This document shows positions 1-5,111 of a stretch of 5,675 nucleotides of DNA, piece by piece. Where the stretch lies: assembly GCA_031384695.1 (NCBI GenBank), contig JANNAV010000081.1, forward strand, positions 1 to 5,675, written 5' to 3'. The notes under the pieces are model-generated. The model made no database searches. It worked only from the letters and a program-made list of their open reading frames with translations, and was not told where the DNA came from. This stretch comes from JANNAV01 sp031384695. GTDB lineage: Bacteria > Pseudomonadota > Alphaproteobacteria > Rhodobacterales > Rhodobacteraceae. Position 1 is the stretch's first letter, and every line of letters begins with the position of its first letter. The translations under genes were made by a program, and so were the position numbers.

Positions 1-1040
1 GCGCCCACACAAAAATGCAGGCCCGCGCCGAAACTGACATGCGGTTTGGCCGCACGGGTGGGGATAAAGCGCTGCGGTGCCTCCCAGTTCGCAGGGTCGC
101 GGTTGGCGGCAGCCAGCAAAAGCGCCACCTGATCGCCGCGCCGGAACTGGTGGCCCAACACCTCGACGTCGTCATAGGCATGCCGGGTGAACATATGCAG
201 CGCGGGATCAAAACGCAGAATTTCTTCGATGCAAGTGTCGCGCGTCTCGGGCGCAAGCGCCGGCATGGTGCCGGTTTCCAGCAGGGTTTTCACGCCGTTG
301 CCGATGGTGTGCACGGTGGCCTCGTGACCGGCGTTCAACAAGAGGATGCAAGTGGTGATCAACTCGTCGGTGGTCAGCCGCTCGCCCGCCTCTTCGGCCG
401 CAATCAGCGAGGTGATCAGGTCATCGGCGGGGTGCGCGCGGCGTTCCTCGACGTAACGACGCATAAACGCCACGAAAGCTACGCTTGCATCTACGGCCTG
501 TTTTTCGGTCTCCGCACTGCGCCCGGCCATGTACATGCCCACCATCGCGTTCGACCAACGCAGCAAATCGCCCGACATCGCCTCGGGCACCCCCAGCAGG
601 CGGGCGATGATGATCACCGGCAACCGGGTGCCGAACTGCGCCAGAAGGTCGAAGGGCCCGGCGGGAAATGCGTCGATCAACTGATCGGTCAGGGCGGCAA
701 TTTCGGGGCCGAGGGCGGCAATCCGGCGGCTGGTAAAGGCGCGCAGTACCAGACCGCGCAGCCGGGTGTGGCGCGGCGGTTCCAGCTCCAGCATCGAATG
801 CGCCTCGACCGCGTAGAACGGTTTGAGGTGGTCCGGCACCGCTGGCGCAAGCTCGGCAGGCACCTCGCGGCCAAAGCGGCGATCCCGGAAAATGGCGTTG
901 CAGGCGGCGGCAGAAGGGGTGCAGGCCATGCCGTACTCGGCCCAGTGAAAGAACGGGCCATGCGCGCGGGCCGCCTCGTAAAACGGATACGGGTCTTGCA
1001 CAAAGCCGGGTGCGGTTGGCGATTGATGCAGCGTTTTCAT
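1..1040 (-). CDS. cytochrome P450, 3' end cut off by the left window edge
   Basis: Bacterial soluble-type cytochrome P450, a haem-thiolate monooxygenase that would need a ferredoxin/reductase partner not encoded here. I read 346 codons from the ATG at 1040; the frame stays open to base 1. Visible landmarks: I-helix AGHEATVH at residues 237-244, the K-helix ExxR pair E273/R276 in EEILR, NRDP before the meander, PTR at about 327-329, and the haem loop FGAGLHFCVG at 337-346 with Cys344 as the thiolate ligand. Family members usually run about 390-420 residues, so roughly 45-70 C-terminal residues lie outside the window. There is no N-terminal membrane anchor, so it is probably cytosolic. The start codon overlaps the stop of the upstream permease gene (ATGA) and lacks a strong Shine-Dalgarno, which points to translational coupling. 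In the I-helix acid-alcohol pair (Glu-Thr in most P450s) the alcohol position is Ala241. The substrate cannot be deduced. Family call very secure. Confidence 0.96.
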   Translation of the reverse strand, partial: MKTLHQSPTAPGFVQDPYPFYEAARAHGPFFHWAEYGMACTPSAAACNAIFRDRRFGREVPAELAPAVPDHLKPFYAVEAHSMLELEPPRHTRLRGLVLRAFTSRRIAALGPEIAALTDQLIDAFPAGPFDLLAQFGTRLPVIIIARLLGVPEAMSGDLLRWSNAMVGMYMAGRSAETEKQAVDASVAFVAFMRRYVEERRAHPADDLITSLIAAEEAGERLTTDELITTCILLLNAGHEATVHTIGNGVKTLLETGTMPALAPETRDTCIEEILRFDPALHMFTRHAYDDVEVLGHQFRRGDQVALLLAAANRDPANWEAPQRFIPTRAAKPHVSFGAGLHFCVG

Positions 1041-1948
1041 TGAGTTGCGGCGCGTCTTGCCAGTGGGATGATACCTTGGGCCACCAGCACACCAAGCCCG
1101 ACAATCGCGGCCCCCAGCGCTTGGGTCCAGTTCCACGGCGCACCCAGTGCAAAGAAGATCGCCATCACATAGAACGGCGTGGCGTTCACATGCAGCGACG
1201 CGACGGCGATGCCAAGGTGGCTGACGGCGATGATCCAGAGCAGTTGGTGAATGGCAAGGCCGATCACCGCGAAGAACAGCAGCGCGGCAAGGCCCCTGCC
1301 ACCGATGGCCGCGAAATCCGGCACGGCACCGCCAAGGCTGACATGCAGGGTGGTGGCGATCACCGTGGCGATGGCGGCACCGGTGAGGGTGACGGCGGTG
1401 CGGCCAAGCGGGGAAAGCGTCGGCAGGGCGGTGACCGTCAGGCGCGAGCCGAGGGTGAAGACCAGCACCGAGGCAAAGCAGATCAGCGCGCCAAAGCCGA
1501 ACGACGGGCCGCGCAGATTGGTGCCCATGGCCACCAGACTGCCGATCAGGGCAAGAAGGATGCCCGCCACCACCGGTAGTGTCAGTTTCCGCCCGTCGAA
1601 CACCACCTCCAGGGCGATGCCGATAACCGGCATCGCGGTGGTGATCACGGCGAGGGTCACGGCGTCGGTGCGGGTCTGGCCCATCACAAGCAAAAGCCCG
1701 CCAAGCCCGATCAGCGAGCCGACACCGATGCCGCGCAGCCAGTTGGCCCCCCGCACCGCGCCAAAGCCCTCGATCAGCAGCCAGAGGGGCAGCAGGGTGA
1801 GGGCGGCCAGCGTCATACGCGCGCCGGAAAGTGGCAAAGGCGGCAGCAGCGGGATCAGATAATGGCTGGCAGGCAGCCCCGCCGACCACATCAGCATCGA
1901 GGCGACGCAGATCAGGTTGGCACCCAGCGGGCCGGGCGCACGGCTCAT
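1037..1948 (-). CDS. EamA/DMT-superfamily permease
   Basis: Inner-membrane transporter of the drug/metabolite transporter superfamily (EamA type), 303 residues, the usual length. About ten hydrophobic segments can be placed near residues 10-28, 38-58, 72-90, 95-115, 123-142, 150-168, 183-203, 217-240, 247-270 and 275-295. They fall into two five-helix halves, as expected for the internally duplicated EamA fold. The first half ends with a typical pattern of a TM5 followed by a basic/polar connector (GTNLRG, about 142-147). The C-terminus is short and basic (ARRAATQ), consistent with a cytoplasmic tail. The substrate is unknown; family members export or import amino acids, nucleosides and other small metabolites. 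The ATG at 1948 overlaps the tpiA stop (ATGA) and its own TGA overlaps the P450 start, so it is the middle gene of a coupled trio. Family call secure, function unassigned. Confidence 0.9.
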   Translation of the reverse strand: MSRAPGPLGANLICVASMLMWSAGLPASHYLIPLLPPLPLSGARMTLAALTLLPLWLLIEGFGAVRGANWLRGIGVGSLIGLGGLLLVMGQTRTDAVTLAVITTAMPVIGIALEVVFDGRKLTLPVVAGILLALIGSLVAMGTNLRGPSFGFGALICFASVLVFTLGSRLTVTALPTLSPLGRTAVTLTGAAIATVIATTLHVSLGGAVPDFAAIGGRGLAALLFFAVIGLAIHQLLWIIAVSHLGIAVASLHVNATPFYVMAIFFALGAPWNWTQALGAAIVGLGVLVAQGIIPLARRAATQ

Positions 1949-2682
1949 CCCAAGGCGGCCACAATGGCGGCAAAATCGGCGGCCTTCAGGCTTGCGCCAC
2001 CCACAAGCGCGCCGTCAACATCGGGCACCGCGAAGATTTCCTTGGCATTTGAGGGCTTTACCGATCCGCCATAGAGAAGGCGCACGGCCTGGGCCGCCGT
2101 ACCGATATGAGTGGTCAGGCGGGCGCGCAGGAAGGCGTGCACCTCGGCTATCTGGGCAATCGTCGGCGTGCGCCCGGTGCCAATGGCCCAGATCGGCTCG
2201 TAGGCGATGACCAGCGTGGCGGCGGTGGCGGTGGCGGGAACCGAGGCGTCAAGCTGTGCGCCGATTACCGCAAGGGTGGTGCCCGCGTCGCGCTGGCCTT
2301 CGGTTTCGCCAAGGCAGACGATGGCGATCAGGCCGACGGCAATGGCGGCCCCGGCCTTGGCGCAGACCAATGCATCGGATTCCGCGTGATCGGCGCGGCG
2401 TTCGGAATGGCCGAGGATGACGTGGCTGGCGCCTGCGTCGCGCAGTTGGTTGGCCGAGATATCGCCGGTATGGGCGCCAGAGGGGTTCTGGTGGCAATCC
2501 TGCCCGCCGATGGCGAGGCTGGAGCCTTTGGCGGCAAGGGCCATGGCAGCGATCAGAGTGGCGGGGGGGCAAAGCAGCATGTCGCAGGCGGGGGAGGGTT
2601 GGGCCGCGATCAGGGCCCGCACCTCGGCCAGCGCCGCCGTGGTGCCGTTCATTTTCCAGTTTCCCGCCGCCAGTTTGCGCAT
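1945..2682 (-). CDS. tpiA: triose-phosphate isomerase
   Basis: Cytosolic TIM-barrel enzyme interconverting dihydroxyacetone phosphate and glyceraldehyde 3-phosphate in glycolysis, gluconeogenesis and the Calvin cycle. It has 245 residues, close to the usual 245-255. Catalytic residues are all visible: N8 and K10 in GNWKMNG, the electrophile H92 in GHSERR (91-96), and the base E162 in AYEPIW (160-165), followed by the phosphate-gripping loop 6 (AIGTGRTPT, 166-174). The phosphate-binding LYGGSV is at 203-208, and DGALVGGASL near the end completes the site. The ATG at 2682 is supported by GGGAG at 2691-2695, 8 nt upstream. The stop overlaps the start of the downstream permease gene by ATGA. A 60-bp gap separates it from the Fe-S carrier gene upstream. 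I see no convincing promoter or terminator in that gap, so readthrough from upstream is possible. Confidence 0.98.
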   Translation of the reverse strand: MRKLAAGNWKMNGTTAALAEVRALIAAQPSPACDMLLCPPATLIAAMALAAKGSSLAIGGQDCHQNPSGAHTGDISANQLRDAGASHVILGHSERRADHAESDALVCAKAGAAIAVGLIAIVCLGETEGQRDAGTTLAVIGAQLDASVPATATAATLVIAYEPIWAIGTGRTPTIAQIAEVHAFLRARLTTHIGTAAQAVRLLYGGSVKPSNAKEIFAVPDVDGALVGGASLKAADFAAIVAALG

Positions 2683-2742
2683 GGTGGTGTCTCCCGTTGC
2701 CGATGGGCCAGAGTTAGACGGATGCGGCGGTGAGGGGAAGGG

Positions 2743-3102
2743 TTAAGCGCTGGGTTGGTCTTTGAACTTGATCGATTCGCCGCAACCGCAAGCCTCGGCC
2801 ACGTTCGGGTTGCGGAACTTGAAGCCTGCGGTCAGCAGATCAACCTCATAATCAATCTCGGTGCCGATCAGGAAGAGTTGCGCCATGGGGGCGATCAGAA
2901 CGCGGGCGCCGTCCTGCTCAACAACCTCATCCAGCGGGTTGGCTTCGGCCACATAATCCATCGTGTATTCCATGCCGGCGCAGCCGCCCTTTTTCACGCC
3001 GATCCGCAGGCCTTTGGAACCCTGTTTCGCCATCAGCCCGGCGATCTGCCGCGCGGCGAGGGGCGTTAGGGTGACGGCGGCTTTTCCGGGTAGGCCGAAC
3101 AT
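2743..3102 (-). CDS. A-type iron-sulfur cluster carrier/scaffold (HesB/IscA/SufA/ErpA family)
   Basis: Small A-type Fe-S carrier of 119 residues that receives a [2Fe-2S] or [4Fe-4S] cluster from the Suf machinery and passes it to client apoproteins. The three ligand cysteines are present: C41 in GGCAGMEY and C105/C107 in the C-terminal CGCGES. GTEIDY (80-85) and GFKFRNPN (93-100) are also typical. The frame is open upstream to 3183, but the ATG at 3102 fits the family N-terminus and has AAGGA at 3110-3114, 7 nt upstream. The longer form would add 27 atypical residues and overlap sufT. It lies 61 nt after sufT, and the pairing supports a shared role in Fe-S assembly. Which paralogue it is (SufA, IscA or ErpA) cannot be settled from sequence alone, so no symbol is given. 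Confidence 0.95.
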   Translation of the reverse strand: MFGLPGKAAVTLTPLAARQIAGLMAKQGSKGLRIGVKKGGCAGMEYTMDYVAEANPLDEVVEQDGARVLIAPMAQLFLIGTEIDYEVDLLTAGFKFRNPNVAEACGCGESIKFKDQPSA

Positions 3103-3109
3103 GGGGTGA

Positions 3110-3114
3110 TCCTT
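3110..3114 (-). promoter_or_regulatory. ribosome binding site of the A-type Fe-S carrier gene
   Basis: AAGGA on the minus strand, 7 nt before the ATG at 3102. It decides between this start and the in-frame upstream extension to 3183, which lacks a comparable site. Confidence 0.75.
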
Positions 3115-3129
3115 TGGCGCGTGAATGCA

Positions 3130-3158
3130 AAGATAGGCAGGCGGTGCGGATTGCGCAA
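3130..3158 (-). promoter_or_regulatory. possible sigma-70-like promoter in front of the A-type carrier gene
   Basis: In the 61-nt sufT/carrier gap the minus strand reads TTGCGC (3158-3153), a 17-nt spacer, then TATCTT (3135-3130). Each box matches the consensus at about four of six positions. This would allow the carrier gene, and possibly tpiA and beyond, to be expressed apart from sufT. It is a pattern match only and could be chance. Confidence 0.35.
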
Positions 3159-3163
3159 GGCTG

Positions 3164-3526
3164 CTACATGAAGCCCAACTCAAGGCGGGCCTCGTCGGAC
3201 ATCATCTCCATCCCCCAGGGGGGATCGAAGGTCATGGTGACGTTGATCTGCTTGACACCGGCAACCGGGCCGACGGCATCGGCGACCCAGCCCGGCATCT
3301 CGCCCGCCACCGGACAGCCGGGGGCCGTGAGCGACATCAACACCTCGACCTCATTTTCGGCACTGATATCAATGGTGTAGATCAATCCGAGGTCGAAGAT
3401 ATTCACCGGAATTTCGGGATCGAACACCGTCCGGCAGGCATCGACCACCTGTTCGTACAGCGGGTGGTCGGTGGTGGAGGGGCGGATAAGCGCCTCGCCT
3501 TCGATCTTGTCCTGCGGTTGGTTCAT
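3164..3526 (-). CDS. sufT: SUF-system Fe-S assembly protein SufT (DUF59/MIP18 family)
   Basis: DUF59/MIP18-family protein of 120 residues that helps maturation of Fe-S proteins. Family signatures: DPEIPVNIFDLGLIY (36-50), LTAPGCPVA (66-74) with the conserved Cys71, and FDPPWG (100-105) near the C-terminus. Length agrees with stand-alone SufT-type proteins of about 100-125 residues. Two adjacent start codons exist, GTG at 3529 and ATG at 3526. I chose the ATG; the GTG would add one residue. No classical Shine-Dalgarno precedes either, only a GAGCGAGA tract about 6-7 nt before the ATG that belongs to the leader inverted repeats. The gene is followed by an A-type carrier gene, but sufBCDS are not in the window. 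A phenylacetate-pathway PaaD homologue is the main alternative within DUF59; the short length and Fe-S neighbour argue for SufT. Confidence 0.9.
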   Translation of the reverse strand: MNQPQDKIEGEALIRPSTTDHPLYEQVVDACRTVFDPEIPVNIFDLGLIYTIDISAENEVEVLMSLTAPGCPVAGEMPGWVADAVGPVAGVKQINVTMTFDPPWGMEMMSDEARLELGFM

Positions 3527-3531
3527 CACGG

Positions 3532-3594
3532 TCTCGCTCGGTAATCAGATTGAGCGATCAGATCTCGCTCGGGCGTTGTCAGGTTGTTGAGCGA
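3532..3594 (-). promoter_or_regulatory. duplicated inverted-repeat leader upstream of sufT
   Basis: Between the sufT start and its predicted -10 box the minus strand carries two imperfect copies of one unit: TCGCTCAA, then CTGA, then CCGAGCGAGA. Copy 1 covers about 3594-3563 and copy 2 about 3557-3532. Within each copy TCGCTC and GAGCGA are reverse complements (stems 3594-3589/3570-3565 and 3557-3552/3539-3534, with loops of 18 and 12 nt). The two inner blocks (3570-3565 and 3557-3552) can pair with each other instead, over a 7-nt loop. The last block occupies the Shine-Dalgarno position of sufT. It could be a protein operator with tandem sites or an RNA switch-like leader. I do not recognise it as a known Irr, IscR or Fur site. 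Confidence 0.5.
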
Positions 3595-3623
3595 TTATAT
3601 AGGGAATTACCGTGAAAGGTCCA
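3594..3623 (-). promoter_or_regulatory. predicted sigma-70-like promoter of sufT
   Basis: The minus strand has a perfect TATAAT at 3599-3594. Upstream of it, after an 18-nt spacer, is TGGACC (3623-3618), which matches TTGACA at four of six positions. Transcription would begin near 3587, inside the inverted-repeat leader, giving a 5' UTR of about 60 nt. The -35 box shares bases with a small hairpin (3618-3631) that could also end ssb transcription. Confidence 0.5.
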
Positions 3624-3631
3624 GTGGGACC
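3618..3631 (-). terminator. weak candidate terminator hairpin downstream of ssb
   Basis: On the minus strand GGTCC-CACT-GGACC forms a 5-bp stem with a 4-nt loop, followed by TTTCAC. It lies about 60 nt beyond the ssb stop. The stem is short and the T-run is only three bases, so it is at best a weak intrinsic terminator. A second short stem (AGGTT/AACCT, 3667-3682) sits directly after the ssb stop and has no T-run. Confidence 0.25.
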
Positions 3632-3689
3632 GCAGGTTTGGCCCCCGGGGCGGGGTGGCGGAACTGAGGTTGCCGCCTAACCTGTTATT

Positions 3690-4226
3690 TCAGAACGGTA
3701 TTTCATCGTCCATATCAGCGCGGCTGCTGCCCGAGCCGGTGCTGGCGGCCTTGTATCCGCCGCCGCCGCCGCCGCCGCCGCCACCGCCCTGATCTTCGTA
3801 GCCGCCACGTTCTTCGTAACCGCCGCCCGAGGCACCGCCTGCGCCGCCGCCGCCGCCGCCACCGCCGCCACTGTCGCGGCCGCCCAGCAGGGTCAGCTCG
3901 CCGCGGAATGGCCGCAGCACAACTTCGGTGGTGAAACGCTCGGCCCCGGACTGGTCTTGCCATTTGCGGGTTTCAAGCTGGCCCTCGATGTAGACGGTTG
4001 AGCCTTTTTTCAGATATTGCTCGGCAATCTTGGCGAGGTTTTCGTTCAGGATGGAAACCCGGTGCCATTCGGTACGTTCCTTCCGCTCGCCCGAGGCTTT
4101 GTCGCGCCAGGTTTCGGAGGTGGCGATGTTGAGGTTCACCACCTTGCCGCCGTTGCCGAAGGTGCGCACCTCGGGGTCGCGCCCGAGGTTGCCTATGATG
4201 ATCACTTTGTTGACGGACCCGGCCAT
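3690..4226 (-). CDS. ssb: single-stranded DNA-binding protein
   Basis: Homotetrameric SSB that coats single-stranded DNA in replication, recombination and repair and recruits partner proteins through its tail. It has 178 residues, typical for proteobacterial SSB. The OB-fold covers about residues 4-113, with NKVIIIGNLGRDPEVR (6-21), the aromatic-containing ETW (38-40) and TEWHRV (52-57), and VYIEGQLETRKWQD (78-91). The linker (about 117-171) is almost entirely Gly/Ser with two long poly-Gly runs (119-128 and 147-157). The C-terminus ends in the canonical acidic tip DMDDEIPF (171-178), which binds partners such as PriA, RecO and Exo I in other bacteria. The ATG at 4226 is preceded by AGGGGAG at 4233-4239, 6 nt upstream. 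The gene is divergent from the transglycosylase gene. Confidence 0.98.
   Translation of the reverse strand: MAGSVNKVIIIGNLGRDPEVRTFGNGGKVVNLNIATSETWRDKASGERKERTEWHRVSILNENLAKIAEQYLKKGSTVYIEGQLETRKWQDQSGAERFTTEVVLRPFRGELTLLGGRDSGGGGGGGGGAGGASGGGYEERGGYEDQGGGGGGGGGGGYKAASTGSGSSRADMDDEIPF
3757..3788. repeat. CCG/GCC trinucleotide tract encoding poly-Gly in SSB
   Basis: A nearly pure (CCG)n run on the plus strand, read as GGC glycine codons in ssb, with one A interruption near its right end. It encodes the distal poly-Gly run of the linker (residues 147-157). Perfect triplets of this kind can slip in replication, and here a slip would change linker length without a frameshift. Confidence 0.8.
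3838..3870. repeat. second GCC/GCG trinucleotide tract in ssb
   Basis: Second run of GCC/GCG triplets, interrupted once by an A near the right end, encoding the proximal poly-Gly stretch of the SSB linker (about residues 119-128). Together with the tract at 3757-3788 it makes this part of the gene low-complexity. Confidence 0.75.
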
Positions 4227-4282
4227 GCGATTCTCCCCTTGTTATGCTTTCCTGACAGCCTCGTCGGGAATGGTTAACAAAG

Positions 4283-4311
4283 GCTATATCGCGCCGCCGC
4301 CTTTGCTGCAA
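4283..4311 (-). promoter_or_regulatory. predicted sigma-70-like promoter of ssb
   Basis: The minus strand reads TTGCAG (4311-4306), exactly 17 nt, then TATAGC (4288-4283). Transcription would start near 4276, leaving a leader of about 50 nt that contains the strong AGGGGAG ribosome site. The position and spacing are right; the -35 match is only moderate. Confidence 0.5.
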
Positions 4312-4340
4312 CTCGGCGCTTCGCGCACACACACGGGCTG

Positions 4341-4369
4341 TTGGAATTTCCGTGCGGTGACGGTATAAT
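4341..4369 (+). promoter_or_regulatory. predicted sigma-70-like promoter of the lytic transglycosylase gene
   Basis: TTGGAA (4341-4346), exactly 17 nt, then a perfect TATAAT (4364-4369). The expected start of transcription is near 4376, only about 14 nt before the ATG at 4390. It faces away from the ssb promoter, so the 163-bp spacer is a divergent promoter region whose two -35 boxes are about 30 bp apart. Confidence 0.6.
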
Positions 4370-4389
4370 CGGCAAAATGCTGGTTGCGA

Positions 4390-4998
4390 ATGGAACGCCT
4401 GTTGTTGAAACCTGCGATAAAACTGGCGTTTGTGCTGGGGATGCTGTTGCCGGTATCGGCAACCGGCGAAGGGCTTAACCTATCGGGATCAAAGAAGATT
4501 CGCGGCGCCAGTTTCAAGGCGCAAACGGCGTTACTGGATGGGCGGCTGGCCAAACAGTATGAGAATTCGGCGCGGTTGAAGCCGGGGGCGAAGAAGGGTG
4601 TGGCCGAGGCCGCAGCGCCGCAATACAGCGGCAAATACCAGGGCGAATATATCGAAGTGGCGAAGGCGGCGGCGCGGCAGCATGGGGTGCCGGAGGATAT
4701 GTTCCTGCGGCTGGTGCAGCAGGAATCCGGCTGGAATGCGGGGGCGGTTTCCAACAAGGGGGCCACGGGGCTGGCGCAACTGATGCCCGGCACGGCGCGC
4801 AGGCTGGGGGTGGACCCTACCGATCCAGGGCAGAATCTGGAAGGTGGCGCGCGCTATCTGCGCCAGATGTATGATAAATTCGGCAGTTGGCGGCTGGCAC
4901 TGGCGGCTTACAATGCGGGGCCGGGGGCGGTGGAACAATACGACGGCATCCCGCCTTACGTCGAAACCAAGAACTACGTGAAGGCCATTCTGGGCTGA
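4390..4998 (+). CDS. secreted SLT-domain lytic transglycosylase
   Basis: Periplasmic peptidoglycan-cleaving enzyme (SLT/goose-lysozyme-like fold) that cuts MurNAc-GlcNAc bonds to form 1,6-anhydroMurNAc ends. It has 202 residues. The N-terminus looks like a Sec signal peptide: basic start, hydrophobic core at about 8-21, and a possible cleavage after the VSA at 22-24. A poorly conserved, basic/alanine-rich spacer covers about 25-80. The SLT domain covers about 86-202: catalytic Glu112 in QQESGWN, GATGLAQLMPGTA (124-136), GGARYLRQMYDKFG, and AAYNAGPGAV (162-171). There is no lipobox Cys and no LysM domain, so it is probably soluble. The ATG at 4390 is chosen; an in-frame TTG lies at 4384. No good Shine-Dalgarno precedes either, and the predicted leader is very short. 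The small size suggests a specialised or housekeeping role rather than the large Slt70 type. Confidence 0.93.
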   Translation: MERLLLKPAIKLAFVLGMLLPVSATGEGLNLSGSKKIRGASFKAQTALLDGRLAKQYENSARLKPGAKKGVAEAAAPQYSGKYQGEYIEVAKAAARQHGVPEDMFLRLVQQESGWNAGAVSNKGATGLAQLMPGTARRLGVDPTDPGQNLEGGARYLRQMYDKFGSWRLALAAYNAGPGAVEQYDGIPPYVETKNYVKAILG

Positions 4999-5111
4999 CC
5001 CTTGGCGCGCCCGGCGATACTTCCGGGATATGGCTGGCTGTATGCAACTGATGCATACGCGCTGTTGCCGGGGTGGGCCGGGGCGCGGGGGGCGCGCACC
5101 GGCCTGCGGCC
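4999..5111. other. convergent intergenic region with small inverted repeats
   Basis: The 113-bp gap between the 3' ends of the transglycosylase and ABC ATPase genes. It holds three short inverted repeats: CCCGG/CCGGG at 5010-5027 (8-nt loop), a perfect 7-bp GTATGCA/TGCATAC pair at 5040-5058 (5-nt loop), and GGCCGG/CCGGCC at 5076-5104 (17-nt loop). None is followed by a T-run on either strand, so none is a clear intrinsic terminator. Any of them may still help end transcription from both sides. No open frame here looks like a gene. Confidence 0.4.

Noticed and set aside
15..1043. Long plus-strand open frame of 342 codons at the left end
   Set aside because: It is antisense to the P450, whose minus-strand frame shows every family landmark. 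The plus-strand product is rich in Gly, Arg, His and Gln with no recognisable domain, as expected for a shadow frame in high-GC DNA.
421..1152. Minus-strand open frame of 243 codons across the P450/permease junction
   Set aside because: It is a different frame on the same strand as two well-supported genes; its product is Arg/Pro/Gly-rich low-complexity sequence with no motif.
2107..2733. Gly-rich plus-strand open frame of 208 codons opposite tpiA
   Set aside because: It is the antisense of a fully intact tpiA; the Gly-rich composition follows from the complement of Ala/Pro-rich codons.
3103..3183. 27-residue N-terminal extension of the A-type Fe-S carrier
   Set aside because: It would overlap the sufT stop and has no homology-like features. 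The ATG at 3102 has AAGGA at the right distance and gives the usual family length.
3641..3651. GCCCC-C-GGGGC palindrome after ssb as a terminator
   Set aside because: The arms leave no room for a hairpin loop and there is no T-run on either strand; it is probably a chance GC palindrome.
3757..3870. Repeated triplets as a possible CRISPR or satellite array
   Set aside because: The period is three bases, in frame with ssb, and encodes the SSB glycine linker; there are no spacers.
4377..4389. ATG at 4377 as the transglycosylase start
   Set aside because: It is out of frame with the signal peptide and SLT domain, which are read from 4390.
4284..4793. Minus-strand open frame of 169 codons opposite the transglycosylase gene
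   Set aside because: It is antisense to the SLT catalytic domain and runs through both divergent promoters; no motif or ribosome site supports it.
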